From positions 1 to 64,000 of the forward strand of contig CAMJMQ010000011.1 in assembly GCA_946407065.1 (NCBI GenBank): a stretch of DNA of 64,000 nt, given 5' to 3'. The notes below the pieces were generated by a model, which was not told where the DNA came from, did no database searches, and was given only the letters and a program-made list of their open reading frames with translations. Shown here piece by piece: positions 39,485-48,812 of the stretch (its first letter is position 1; each line of letters begins with the position of its first letter). This stretch comes from an uncultured Clostridia bacterium (lineage in GTDB: Bacteria; Bacillota; Clostridia; Oscillospirales; Acutalibacteraceae). Made by a program: the position numbers and the translations under genes.

Positions 39485-40033
39485 TTACGCACCTCCATAT
39501 ATGCTTTTCGTATTTTCTTCTAAATAATCCGCGATCCATTCCAGCACGTCGGGCGTGTCCAGACTGACGTCGCCCAGCACCTCGCGCAGCTCCCGTGTAT
39601 CGAGGGTAAAGCTGCCGTTGTCGGTGGTGTTGGTGTAGACAAAGTCGATGTCAGGATTGCATTGGATCAGGATCTTGACGGTGGAGTTGATATCTCCCAA
39701 GGGAGTCATGTCCACATGCGACTTGACATACGAGGCGGTGGTAGTGGTGCCAACGCCCTTTTCGCTCTGTATGTCAAAGCTGCCGCCGGTCTGTTCAGCG
39801 CTGAGCTTGAACAGCGGAACTCCCAGCCCGACCTTGCGTGTGGTACGCGTGGTAAAGAACGGATCGATGACCTGTTGTACCTGTTCCTGCGTCATGCCGC
39901 AGCCGTTGTCGGCGATCTCGATCGTCAGCCGATCGTCCTTATCGCTCTCGGTTACGGTGATGCGTACGACAGATGCCTCGGCTCGCACCGAGTTCTGCGC
40001 CACATCCATGACGTTCAGGGATAGCTCCCTCAT
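39485..40033 (-). CDS. HATPase_c-type ATP-binding protein
   Basis: MDVAQNSVRAEASVV, IADNGCGM, TTRKVGLGVPLFKLSAEQTGG; ATGA overlap with the preceding gene. Confidence 0.85.
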   Translation of the reverse strand: MRELSLNVMDVAQNSVRAEASVVRITVTESDKDDRLTIEIADNGCGMTQEQVQQVIDPFFTTRTTRKVGLGVPLFKLSAEQTGGSFDIQSEKGVGTTTTASYVKSHVDMTPLGDINSTVKILIQCNPDIDFVYTNTTDNGSFTLDTRELREVLGDVSLDTPDVLEWIADYLEENTKSIYGGA

Positions 40034-40533
40034 TATGCTTCCTTGTATTTGGCGAGGATTGAGGGTACATCGTCGGCGACCAGACGGCCGTATACATCGT
40101 CGTTGACCGTCATGACGGGAGCCAGACCGCACGCGCCGATGCAGCGGCAGGCTGTCAGCGAGAACTTACCGTCCATGGTGCATTCCTCAGCCTCGATGCC
40201 CAGCTCGGAAGAGAGCCGGTTGAGTACGTCGCCGGAGCCTTTGACGTAGCAAGCGGTACCCAGGCATACGCTGATGTTGTACTTACCCTTGGGGGAGAGC
40301 GCGAACTGGCTGTAGAAGGTCGCAACGCCGTACACCTCGTCTACGGGTACGTTCAGACCCTCCGCGATCATCTGCTGGACCTCGAGCGGCAGATAGCCGT
40401 AGATGTCCTGTGCCTCCTGCAATACGGGCATCACAGCGCCGGGATCATCCTTGTGCTTTGCGATGACTTCCTTTAGCTGCGCTTCCTGTTCAGGAGTGCC
40501 CTGAAACGGCAGGCTGCTGATTTTTTTAAGCAT
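40033..40533 (-). CDS. NuoE-like [2Fe-2S] subunit (HndA/HydC-like)
   Basis: GVATFYSQFALSPKGKYNISVCLGTACYVKGS; CRCIGACGLAPVM. Confidence 0.93.
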   Translation of the reverse strand: MLKKISSLPFQGTPEQEAQLKEVIAKHKDDPGAVMPVLQEAQDIYGYLPLEVQQMIAEGLNVPVDEVYGVATFYSQFALSPKGKYNISVCLGTACYVKGSGDVLNRLSSELGIEAEECTMDGKFSLTACRCIGACGLAPVMTVNDDVYGRLVADDVPSILAKYKEA

Positions 40534-40651
40534 CTTAATTCCTCCTTGATCATATTCTGTAAGTCGGGTTGAATTGTAGCGAATCATTCAAATAGGTTCT
40601 TGCAAAATCACGATTCATCATCAGCAAAAACCTACACATACTTACGGTATC

Positions 40652-40680
40652 ATCATAACACATTTGAGATGGATTGTCTA
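40652..40680 (-). promoter_or_regulatory. sigmaA-like promoter of the hydrogenase operon
   Basis: minus strand TAGACA-N17-TATGAT. Confidence 0.55.
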
Positions 40681-40741
40681 TAAATTAACGCAAATTTTTC
40701 GTGCAAATATCGGCAAAAAATGCAGGAATTCACTGATTTGA

Positions 40742-40861
40742 AAAGTTAGCAAACGCTAACCGACGACGACAGGTTTCATCTGCCATTCGATTCGCTTAAG
40801 GTAATCGAATCAATATTCTGTAACAGAATTATATCTTGCAAAATACTTTAACTTTTGCAAG
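40742..40861. promoter_or_regulatory. cluster of four palindromes upstream of the hydrogenase promoter
   Basis: GTTAGC-AAAC-GCTAAC; ATTCGATT-N10-AATCGAAT; ATTCTGTAACAGAAT; CTTGCAAAA-N9-TTTTGCAAG. Confidence 0.6.
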
Positions 40862-41139
40862 TTTAAAAGCGGTGAAATCATAGAGATTTGTAGGGCGGGG
40901 TCTTGCTCCCGACGAATGACAGACGTTTTTTTTGTTATTGGAACCGTGAGGGAGGAATATAATACTTTTACCTCGCGGACGAGCATTGCTCGTCCCTACG
41001 GGAATGTATCTTTCCTCAACCGAAGTGATTCAGAATCCAACGCTCTACTGCGGTACGTCGGCAAGCGCCGTACCCTACACAAACGCACCTACGATTATCA
41101 GGAGCGGATAGCGTTCGACATCAACTCCTCACTCCTCCG

Positions 41140-41247
41140 CAGTAGCTCTCTGCCAATCAGCGTTCGCGGACTTGTTCGTCCGCTCCGCTTCTTGGGAGAG
41201 CCTTGCATGGGTGCTGTTAGCCAAATCGCAGATTTGGACAGCACCTC
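41140..41247 (+). repeat. copy 3 of ~95-nt structured repeat
   Basis: CAGTAGCTCTCTGCCAATCAGCG..GCGGACTTGTTCGTCCGC..CTTGGGAGAGCCTTGCATGGGTGCTGTTAGCCAAATCGCAGATTTGGACAGCACCTC. Confidence 0.8.
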
Positions 41248-41286
41248 AACTCCTCACTAAAAAACCGCCCTGCTATCGCAAGACGG

Positions 41287-42006
41287 TCATCTTTGTGTAT
41301 CTAAATATTCAATTACCGCTTCTCTGGTCAGCTCGGGGAGCTCGAGGGTATTGGCGGCGTCGCGCATGTTTTCGAGGTAATGCGCGTCGGAGCAGGTGAT
41401 GATGTTCATCGTGTCGAGGATCGGATGCTGTTTTCTCAGCTCGTCCAGTTTTGAGATGTCTGCCAGTTCAACGGAGAAAAACCCGCACGCGGGGTCGATC
41501 TCACCCAGTACGGCGAGGATCGACAGCGAGTCGCGTTCGATGTGCGCGGGATAGCAGATGCCGCCGAACTCCTTCGCTTTGCGGTACGCGTCATACATAC
41601 CGATGAAGGAGCCGGGCAGGAGCAAATCGTCAATCTCTCCGATCTCTTCATCGTTTTCATTCATCTGCACCTGTCGTCCGTAGATCTCCGCCTTGTTCTT
41701 GATGTGGATGCGGTTCTCGTCGACATACTGTGAGAAGGCGAGCGCTTTCTCAAGCGTGGGGAAGAGGCATACCGCATGGATATCCTCGCTGGTGGTCAGT
41801 TCCATCCCGGGGATGACCAGTACGCCGACCTCCTCGCCGACCTTGATCGCCGCCTCGCAGTTGAGCGAGGTGTTGTGGTCGGTCAGCGCGATCACATCCA
41901 GTCCCAGCAGCTTTGCCATGTTGACGATGTTGTTGGGCGTCATGTCCATATCGCCGCACGGAGAAAGGCAGGAATGCAGGTGCAGGTCGTAATAATATTT
42001 CTGCAT
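41287..42006 (-). CDS. PHP-domain phosphoesterase
   Basis: YDLHLHSCLSPCGDMDMTPNNIV, ALTDHNTS, YPAHIER, TCSDAHYLEN. Confidence 0.9.
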   Translation of the reverse strand: MQKYYYDLHLHSCLSPCGDMDMTPNNIVNMAKLLGLDVIALTDHNTSLNCEAAIKVGEEVGVLVIPGMELTTSEDIHAVCLFPTLEKALAFSQYVDENRIHIKNKAEIYGRQVQMNENDEEIGEIDDLLLPGSFIGMYDAYRKAKEFGGICYPAHIERDSLSILAVLGEIDPACGFFSVELADISKLDELRKQHPILDTMNIITCSDAHYLENMRDAANTLELPELTREAVIEYLDTQR

Positions 42007-42011
42007 AAGAA

Positions 42012-42344
42012 TTATCCTTCGATCAATTGGCTGATTTTGACAGCGAGCCGGTAGGCGTTTTCCTCGGTGGTGAGGATATTCACGCCGTGCATCTCCGCTT
42101 TCTGACGCGCGTTATCGTCGAGCGCGGCATTCTCCACGAGGATGATACAGCTCACATCCGCCAAGGTTGCTACGGCGATGCTGTTGATGTTGCCCATGAC
42201 GGTCAGCCACGCGCTGTCGCCGGGCGCTCTGCCCATGACCCAGCTGAGTAGGTCGCCGATATAGCAGTCCTCCACCTCGCGGTCGAGGTCATCCTCCACG
42301 AGGATCTTTAAATTGAGTTTATCGATCAATTCTTTTACGGTCAT
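42012..42344 (-). CDS. DRTGG-domain protein
   Basis: DREVEDCYIGDLLSWVMGRAPGDSAWLTVMGNINSIAVATLADVSCIILVENA; resembles the 44765-45112 product. Confidence 0.8.
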   Translation of the reverse strand: MTVKELIDKLNLKILVEDDLDREVEDCYIGDLLSWVMGRAPGDSAWLTVMGNINSIAVATLADVSCIILVENAALDDNARQKAEMHGVNILTTEENAYRLAVKISQLIEG

Positions 42345-42516
42345 GATAAACCTCCGGTTAATGAATACTGAAAATTGAAAAATGAATGGCGGGATACCCG
42401 CACCCAATCGATAGAAAAAACTAAAAAGCGATCATATCGATTGGGTTATATAATTGTTTGAGCAAAGCGAGTAACCGTCATTATTCATTCTTCAGTTTTA
42501 AGTCTTCAGTTTTCAG

Positions 42517-42885
42517 TTATTTTTTTTGCGACTTCATATAATCCTCATAGATCTTCTTGGTGAATTCGTCGGGGTCGAAGGTCTCGCTCTCGAGGATGAA
42601 CGGTTTTTTGTTGAGCTTTTTGAGGAGCTTTTCATCGCCCTTTTCGGGCGTATGGCTGTACTTGCGGATCACGGCTCTTTTGTATTTGGTGTATCGGATC
42701 TCGCGAATGGTGCGCATGATCTTGCGATCAGCCTTTCCGTAGCTTGAGGACGGAGCGATGATCGCCTGAGCGAAGGATGTAAAAACGCCCATGATGATGC
42801 GCCCTGTCGCTTTGCCGCCGGAGAGCAGCGGCACCTCGCAGTCAAAATACTCCTGCTCACGCGGCGTCAATTTGTTCTCGCTCAT
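42517..42885 (-). CDS. conserved hypothetical protein in the hydrogenase-associated operon
   Basis: 122 aa; overlaps the next gene by ATGA; no family recognised. Confidence 0.65.
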   Translation of the reverse strand: MSENKLTPREQEYFDCEVPLLSGGKATGRIIMGVFTSFAQAIIAPSSSYGKADRKIMRTIREIRYTKYKRAVIRKYSHTPEKGDEKLLKKLNKKPFILESETFDPDEFTKKIYEDYMKSQKK

Positions 42886-44156
42886 AGGTTACCCAACTGA
42901 TCGTAGACGGACTGGATCTTCGCCTTGAGCTTGTGGATGCAATCGGTCTCCTTGGCGTTGCCCTTAACGATATCCTCCGCCAGCGCGCGGCAGGTGGGAG
43001 CGCCGCAGGAGCCGCAGTCCAGTCCGGGCAGGTTCTTGCAGATCTCCTCCATCTTCTCCATCATATCCATTGCCTCGATGATGTCGTCCGACAGACGGAA
43101 GCTTTCGGCGTTGAATTCCAGCTCGTTCTCCCACTGCATCCCACCGAGATCCTTTTGATCAAGGTGGTTGAGGGAGACGGGCAGGTACTTGCGCAGATTC
43201 TGGATACGCGCTTGCGCGACATAGGGATTCTCGACAGCCAACACGCCGCCGACACAGCCGCCGGAGCAAGCGTTCAGCTCGATGAAATCAACGCCGTGGA
43301 TGTGCTCATCCTCCAGCTCCTCGAGAACGCGGATGACGTTCTCAATGCCGTCAGCGGCTAAGTATTTGTCACCCAGCATGGCGGCGGCTTCACCGCCCGA
43401 GGTCGCCCAGCCGACGCCGATCAAGCCGGATTGCGCGATCGGCTCCACGGTCTGGAGCTTATCCATCTTGGATGTCAGCTCGGGGTAGATCTGCGAGATC
43501 GCGATCGCGCCGGTGACGGCGCTCTTCTCGCATCCGTTCGGATTGTTGATCTCGGTGACCTTGGCAGGGCAGGGAGTGATAAAGAACACGCCGATATCAT
43601 CGTCGCTCAGCCCCGTGATATCGATCACCTCACGGCGCGCCATCCTTGCGGCGACCTCCATGGGCGCCAGCAGGGGCATGACGTTGCCGCACAGCTCGGG
43701 AAAGCGGATCTTGATCAGGCGCACGATCGCGGGACATGCCGAGCTGATAATAGGCTTCTTGAGCTTGTCATCGCGGATCAGCTGGCGTGTTGCTTCGCTC
43801 ACGAGCTCCGCCGCGCGGCTGACCTCAAAAATGACGTCAAAGCCCATCGCGCGCAGACCTGTCAGCACGATATCGATATCGTTGAGGTTGTTGAACTGAC
43901 CGAACAGCGCGGGCGCGGGGATGGCGATCTTGACCTTATATGGTTTGATTTCTTCAATTGCATTGGAACGGGCGCGTTTGGCATGATGCGGACAGATGCG
44001 GATGCACTCGCCGCAGTCGATGCACCTCTCGGAGAGGATATGCGCCTTGCCGTCGCGGATGCGGATCGCCTCGGTAGGACAGCGCTTGAGGCAGTTGGTA
44101 CAGCCGCAGCACAGATCTGCGTCCAGCACGACAGAGTGGAAGTATTTGTTGTTCAT
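42882..44156 (-). CDS. hydrogenase-like Fe-S protein ([Fe] hydrogenase large-subunit C-terminal-like domain plus 4Fe-4S domains), possibly sensory
   Basis: CCGCTNCLKRCP, CIDCGECIRICP; degenerate H-cluster motifs SSACPAIV, TPCPAKVTE, ELNACSGGCVGG; C-term GLDCGSCGAPTCRALAEDI. Confidence 0.88.
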   Translation of the reverse strand: MNNKYFHSVVLDADLCCGCTNCLKRCPTEAIRIRDGKAHILSERCIDCGECIRICPHHAKRARSNAIEEIKPYKVKIAIPAPALFGQFNNLNDIDIVLTGLRAMGFDVIFEVSRAAELVSEATRQLIRDDKLKKPIISSACPAIVRLIKIRFPELCGNVMPLLAPMEVAARMARREVIDITGLSDDDIGVFFITPCPAKVTEINNPNGCEKSAVTGAIAISQIYPELTSKMDKLQTVEPIAQSGLIGVGWATSGGEAAAMLGDKYLAADGIENVIRVLEELEDEHIHGVDFIELNACSGGCVGGVLAVENPYVAQARIQNLRKYLPVSLNHLDQKDLGGMQWENELEFNAESFRLSDDIIEAMDMMEKMEEICKNLPGLDCGSCGAPTCRALAEDIVKGNAKETDCIHKLKAKIQSVYDQLGNL

Positions 44157-44174
44157 ATTGCTTACCTGTTTATA

Positions 44175-44336
44175 GTTAGGAGTGAGGAGTTAGGAGTGAG
44201 GAGTTAATGGTGGGCGTTGCCCACACCCATTTGTATTAATCACTGAAACATTCTGCCCGTGCTTACGTTATATACATTCAAAACACGAAGTGTTTCCCAT
44301 AACTCCTAATTCCTCACTCCTAACTCCTCACTAAAT
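44175..44336. repeat. inverted-repeat element (TTAGGAGTGAGGAG arms), copy A
   Basis: internal ATGGTGGGCGTTGCCCACACCCATTTGTATT and CAAAACACGAAGTGTTTCCC shared with copy at 45279-45428. Confidence 0.85.
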
Positions 44337-44339
44337 AAT

Positions 44340-44768
44340 CTACGCTTCTTTAACCTTGACAGTCAAATACAGATCCGTGCCTTTTCCGATCTCGGTCTCG
44401 ATCCGCATGTCGTCGGTGTATTTCTTGATGTTGGGCAGTCCCATGCCGGCGCCGAAGCCGAGGTTGCGGACGTTATCGGGCGCGGTGGAGAAGCCCTCCT
44501 GCATCGCCTTCTCGACGTCAGGGATGCCGGGTCCCTTATCGGAGAGCAGGACTTCTACATGATCAGGGAAGATATCGACGTCGACAAAGCCGCCCTCGGC
44601 GTGGATGACCATGTTAATCTCCGCCTCATACATCGCGATCGCGACCCTGCGGATGGCGTCGGTGTTGTAGCCAAGCGCTTTGAGGCGCTTTTTGACGGAG
44701 CCGGAAGCCTCACCCGCACGGGTGAAGTCCTCTCCGCTGACCTCGTAATGAAGATGGATGTTGCTCAT
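44340..44768 (-). CDS. anti-sigma-regulatory-factor-like ATP-binding protein (HATPase)
   Basis: AMYEAEINMVIHAEGG, LLSDKGPGIPD, GFGAGMGLPNIKKYTDDM. Confidence 0.88.
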   Translation of the reverse strand: MSNIHLHYEVSGEDFTRAGEASGSVKKRLKALGYNTDAIRRVAIAMYEAEINMVIHAEGGFVDVDIFPDHVEVLLSDKGPGIPDVEKAMQEGFSTAPDNVRNLGFGAGMGLPNIKKYTDDMRIETEIGKGTDLYLTVKVKEA

Positions 44769-45112
44769 ACCGCGGTACCTCCGGAAAGACCGCCCTCGTA
44801 TAATTTGCCGCAGGCGGTGAACATTCTGTAGCGGGTCTTGATGAGGGTGATGTCGCGCTGCTCGGCGAGGTCGATGATCCCCTGATCGGGCATCTTGCCG
44901 CGCACAAAGACGATACACGCCATATCCATCATCTCGGCGGTGCGCACGACCTGCGGATTGACCAGACCGGTCAGCAGGACGCTCTGATCCTTGACGAATG
45001 CCAGCACGTCGCTCATCATATCGGAGCCGCAAGCGGTTTTGATTTCGGCGTCGAGGTTGCCCTCACAGATGACTTCGCCCTCTAAGATGTCAATAATATC
45101 CTTTACTACCAT
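44765..45112 (-). CDS. DRTGG-domain protein
   Basis: CGSDMMSDVLAFVKDQSVLLTGLVNPQVVRTAEMMDMACIVFVRGK. Confidence 0.82.
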   Translation of the reverse strand: MVVKDIIDILEGEVICEGNLDAEIKTACGSDMMSDVLAFVKDQSVLLTGLVNPQVVRTAEMMDMACIVFVRGKMPDQGIIDLAEQRDITLIKTRYRMFTACGKLYEGGLSGGTAV

Positions 45113-45195
45113 GGTTTTCCATCCTTTCAAGATGTGTCGATTTCTGGTTATAATTCCGTATAAGAATTTTACAAATCAATTCTACATACACATAC

Positions 45196-45224
45196 ATTTT
45201 ACCATAAAATCTGCGGTATGACAA
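45196..45224 (-). promoter_or_regulatory. sigmaA-like promoter of the DRTGG operon
   Basis: minus strand TTGTCA-N17-TAAAAT. Confidence 0.55.
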
Positions 45225-45278
45225 CAGGACAAAGTTAGCAAAAAGAAGCGCAAGAAGTTGTGAAAAACAACGAAAGAA

Positions 45279-45428
45279 TGAGGAATTAGGAATGAGGAAT
45301 TAGGAATGAATGGTGGGCGTTGCCCACACCCATTTGTATTTATTACTGGAACTATCTGCTCGTGCTTTCGTTATATAAATTCAAAACACGAAGTGTTTCC
45401 CGCAATTTCTCATTCCTCATTCCTCATT
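45279..45428. repeat. inverted-repeat element (TTAGGAATGAGGAA arms), copy B
   Basis: GAATGAGGAATTAGGAATGAGGAATTAGGAATGA...TTTCTCATTCCTCATTCCTCATT. Confidence 0.85.
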
Positions 45429-45460
45429 AAAAAAGCGCCGGTATCCCGACGCTCTTTCAT
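45428..45460 (-). terminator. nrdG terminator
   Basis: minus strand AAAGAGCGTCGGGATACCGGCGCTTTTTT. Confidence 0.7.
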
Positions 45461-45494
45461 AGTTTTGTATTCTGTTGCTTAGGCGGTAACGCCG

Positions 45495-46016
45495 TCAGTG
45501 ATACTCGGAAAGTACCGCCTTGCCCTCTTTGAGGGATTTTGGGACGTCTAAGATGCGCTGGTTGCGGCTGCCGCGGAAGTGGAGCATCAGGCTCATTTCT
45601 TCCTCGACGAAGGGACCGTCCACCAGCCAGTCGCACTGTTCGAGCAGCGCCTTATACTCGGGATGGGTGTCAAAATCCGCCATCAGCTTTTCAAAGGTGA
45701 ATCCGCTGTAGCAAAAGACGTTCAGCCCCATTTCGTGCGCTTTTTTCGCGAGCACGGTCAACGCCTGAGCCTGACAGAAGGGCTCGCCGCCCGACAGGGT
45801 CACACCCTTGAGCAGAGGATCCTTGGCGGCTTCTTCGAGCACGCGCTCGACTGAGCTTTGGTAACCGCCCTCAAAGTCCCATGTATGCTGATTATGACAG
45901 CCCTTGCAGTGGTGCGGACAGCCTTGTACAAAGACCGTCATGCGGATTCCGGGACCGTCTACGATGCTTTCTCTGATAACGCCCGCCAAACGCAGGGGTG
46001 TTTTTTGTTCGGACAT
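45495..46016 (-). CDS. nrdG: anaerobic ribonucleotide reductase activating protein
   Basis: DGPGIRMTVFVQGCPHHCKGCHNQHTWDF radical-SAM CxxxCxxC; adjacent to nrdD. Confidence 0.96.
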   Translation of the reverse strand: MSEQKTPLRLAGVIRESIVDGPGIRMTVFVQGCPHHCKGCHNQHTWDFEGGYQSSVERVLEEAAKDPLLKGVTLSGGEPFCQAQALTVLAKKAHEMGLNVFCYSGFTFEKLMADFDTHPEYKALLEQCDWLVDGPFVEEEMSLMLHFRGSRNQRILDVPKSLKEGKAVLSEYH

Positions 46017-46248
46017 GGTATACTCCTTTGGTGCGTGCTATGTAGGGTACGGCGCTTGCGACGTACCGAATAGCAGCAACATTGTTTTATATCTGTGTTT
46101 CCGATCAAAGAAGCGTCCGTTATCCTGCGGTACGTCATAAATGCCGTACCCTACGGAAAAGCAGCATTTGTTCCGCAATGAACGCTGTCAACTCGGAAAA
46201 ACAGGGGAGCGGCAACGGCTCCCCTGTAAAAGATTATGTGTTAATCAA

Positions 46249-48603
46249 TCAAACCGCCTCTAGGTCACAGCCGCAGTCATCTTCGGCGATCACACTGTGC
46301 TTGACTCTGTCCTTGACCTCTGCCTTTTTGGCATTGTTGAAGCGGTCGAGGGTGCCGACGAGGTAGCCGGTGATACGGCGGATACGCTCCACCTGTGCGC
46401 CGTTCTTGATGATCTTTCTGCCGCACTGCGGGCAATAGTCGCCGATGATACCGGTGTAGCCGCAGACGGGATCGCGGTCGACTGGATGGTTGATCGAGCC
46501 GTAGCCGATGCCCTCTTCCTTCATGCAGCGGACAACCTGCTCGAATGCCTCGAGGTTCTCGGTGGGATCGCCGTCGAGCTCGATGTAGGAGATGTGACCC
46601 GCGTTAGTGAGCGCGTGATACGGTGCCTCGAGCTTGATCTTATCGAAAGCGTTGATCGGATAGTATACGGGAACATGGAAGGAGTTGGTGTAGTATTCGC
46701 GGTCGGTCACGCCCTTGATGGAGCCGAAGCGCTCCTTATCGATGCGGACGAATCTGCCGGACAGACCCTCTGCGGGGGTCGCGAGGCAGGTGAAGTTGAG
46801 ACCTGTCTTTTCGCTCTGCTTATCGAGCTTCTTGCGCATGAAGGAAACGATCTCCAGTCCAAGACGCTGTGCCTCTTCGCTCTCGCCGTGGTGCTTGCCG
46901 ATCAGCGCTACGAGAGCCTCGGCAAGACCGATGAAGCCGATGGAGAGGGTACCGTGCTTTAAGACTTCGCGTACCTCGTCGTCGATCGAGAGCTTGTCGG
47001 AATCGATCCATACGCCCTGACCCATCAGGAACGGATAGTTGCGAACGTGCTTCTGGCACTGGATCTCAAAGCGCTCGAGGATCTGTTCAATGCACAGGTC
47101 GAGCATGCGGTCGAGCTGATCAAAGAAGAAGTCGATGTTTTTGTTGGAAAGGATCGCAAGACGGGGCAGGTTGATGGAGGTGAAGCTCAGGTTACCTCTG
47201 CCGTAGGTGATCTCACGGGAAGGATCGTGACGGTTGCCGATGACACGGGTACGGCAGCCCATGTAAGCGATCTCGGTCTCGGGATGACCGGGCTTGTAGT
47301 AAGCGAGGTTGTAGGGCGCGTCGATGAAGGCGTAGTTGGGGAAGAGACGCTTAGCCGATACGCGGAAGCTCAGCTTGAACAGATCATAGTTAGGATCCTC
47401 GGGATTGTAGTTGATGCCCTCCTTGACCTTGAAGATGTGCACGGGGAAGATCGGGGTCTCGCCGTTGCCCAGACCCTTTTCGGTCGCGAGCAGGATGTTC
47501 TTGATGACCATTCTGCCCTCGGGGGTGGTGTCGGTGCCGTAGTTGATGGAGGAGAAGGGAACCTGCGCGCCTGCACGGGAGTGCATGGTGTTGAGGTTGT
47601 GGACGACCGCTTCCATCGCCTGGAAGGTCGCGCGGTCGGTCTCTGTCAGCGCGTGCTTCTTCGCAAAACGCTGTAATTTTTCGGCGATCTTCTCGCCGTA
47701 CTGACCGGTCAGCAGTTCGAGTTCCTTCGCGTCATATTCCGCGGTGGATTCGAGCTTGGCAATCTCGCCGGTGGACGCTTCCGCAGCGGCGCAGATCGCT
47801 TCGATATTTTCCTTCGCGTTCTCGTCGTCCGCGAGCAGCTCCGCACCGCGGGCGAGGTTCGCGCGATAACGCTTGTTATAGGTCTTGGTGACGCCGGGCG
47901 CCATGCTGTAGTCAAAGTTCGGGACAGACTGACCGCCGTGCTGATCGTTCTGGTTGGACTGGATCGCGATGCAGGCGAGAGCGCCGTAGGTGGAGATATC
48001 GTTGGGCTCACGGATAAAGCCGTGACCGGTGGAGAAACCGTCCTTGAAGAGCTTTAAGAGGTCGATCTGACAGCAGGTGGTGGTGAGGGTCAAAAAGTCG
48101 AGATCATGGATGTGGATGTCGCCTTCACGGTGCGCCTTGGCAAACTTGGGGTTGAGGACATACATCTGATAGAATTCCTTCGCGCCCTCGGAACCGTACT
48201 TGAGCATGGTACCCATCGCGGTATCGCCGTCGATGTTGGCGTTCTCACGCTTGACGTCGTTATCCTTGGCGGATTTGAAGGTCAGATCCTCATAGATCTT
48301 CATCAGCTTGGTGTTCATCTCGCGAACTCTGGTACGCTCCGCGCGATAGAGGATGAACTCCTTCGCGGTTCTGGCGTGACCGTTCTCGATCAGGATCTTC
48401 TCAACGGTATCCTGTACGTGCTCGACAGAGGGATTGTCGTTATCCTCCGCCTCTAAGTATTCGATGACCTTACCGGCGAGCTGTTCGGCGCTGTCGTAGT
48501 CGTTACCGCCGATGGCGTGAGCCGCCTTGTAGATCGCCTGGGTGATCTTTTCCTTGTCAAATTCTACCGCGCGTCCGTCGCGCTTTACGATTTTCTTGAT
48601 CAT
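46249..48603 (-). CDS. nrdD: anaerobic ribonucleoside-triphosphate reductase
   Basis: ATP-cone N-term KIVKRDGRAVEFDKEKI; CGYTGIIGDYCPQCGRK zinc site; C-term glycyl-radical region RRITGYLVGTLDRFNNAKKAEVKDRVKH. Confidence 0.96.
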   Translation of the reverse strand: MIKKIVKRDGRAVEFDKEKITQAIYKAAHAIGGNDYDSAEQLAGKVIEYLEAEDNDNPSVEHVQDTVEKILIENGHARTAKEFILYRAERTRVREMNTKLMKIYEDLTFKSAKDNDVKRENANIDGDTAMGTMLKYGSEGAKEFYQMYVLNPKFAKAHREGDIHIHDLDFLTLTTTCCQIDLLKLFKDGFSTGHGFIREPNDISTYGALACIAIQSNQNDQHGGQSVPNFDYSMAPGVTKTYNKRYRANLARGAELLADDENAKENIEAICAAAEASTGEIAKLESTAEYDAKELELLTGQYGEKIAEKLQRFAKKHALTETDRATFQAMEAVVHNLNTMHSRAGAQVPFSSINYGTDTTPEGRMVIKNILLATEKGLGNGETPIFPVHIFKVKEGINYNPEDPNYDLFKLSFRVSAKRLFPNYAFIDAPYNLAYYKPGHPETEIAYMGCRTRVIGNRHDPSREITYGRGNLSFTSINLPRLAILSNKNIDFFFDQLDRMLDLCIEQILERFEIQCQKHVRNYPFLMGQGVWIDSDKLSIDDEVREVLKHGTLSIGFIGLAEALVALIGKHHGESEEAQRLGLEIVSFMRKKLDKQSEKTGLNFTCLATPAEGLSGRFVRIDKERFGSIKGVTDREYYTNSFHVPVYYPINAFDKIKLEAPYHALTNAGHISYIELDGDPTENLEAFEQVVRCMKEEGIGYGSINHPVDRDPVCGYTGIIGDYCPQCGRKIIKNGAQVERIRRITGYLVGTLDRFNNAKKAEVKDRVKHSVIAEDDCGCDLEAV

Positions 48604-48812
48604 AATTTCTCCTTCACATTCTCGATTTTGGTTTCTTGTAACACTTTTGTTACGAAAAGTAAGCCTGCCGCCATATCTCGCGGTCAGGGCGAAATCCTGA
48701 CTAAATATAGCAGAAAGACGGCGTGAAATCAATCGGTATTTTATACGAGAAAAAAATAAAACTTTGGGCAATTTGATAAGTTTTTGTAAAATGTTGTCAA
48801 AAAAGAATTATA

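Noticed and set aside
40745-40760. Rex operator upstream of the hydrogenase genes
   Set aside because: GTTAGC-N4-GCTAAC does not match TTGTTAA-N4-TTAACAA closely enough to call Rex.
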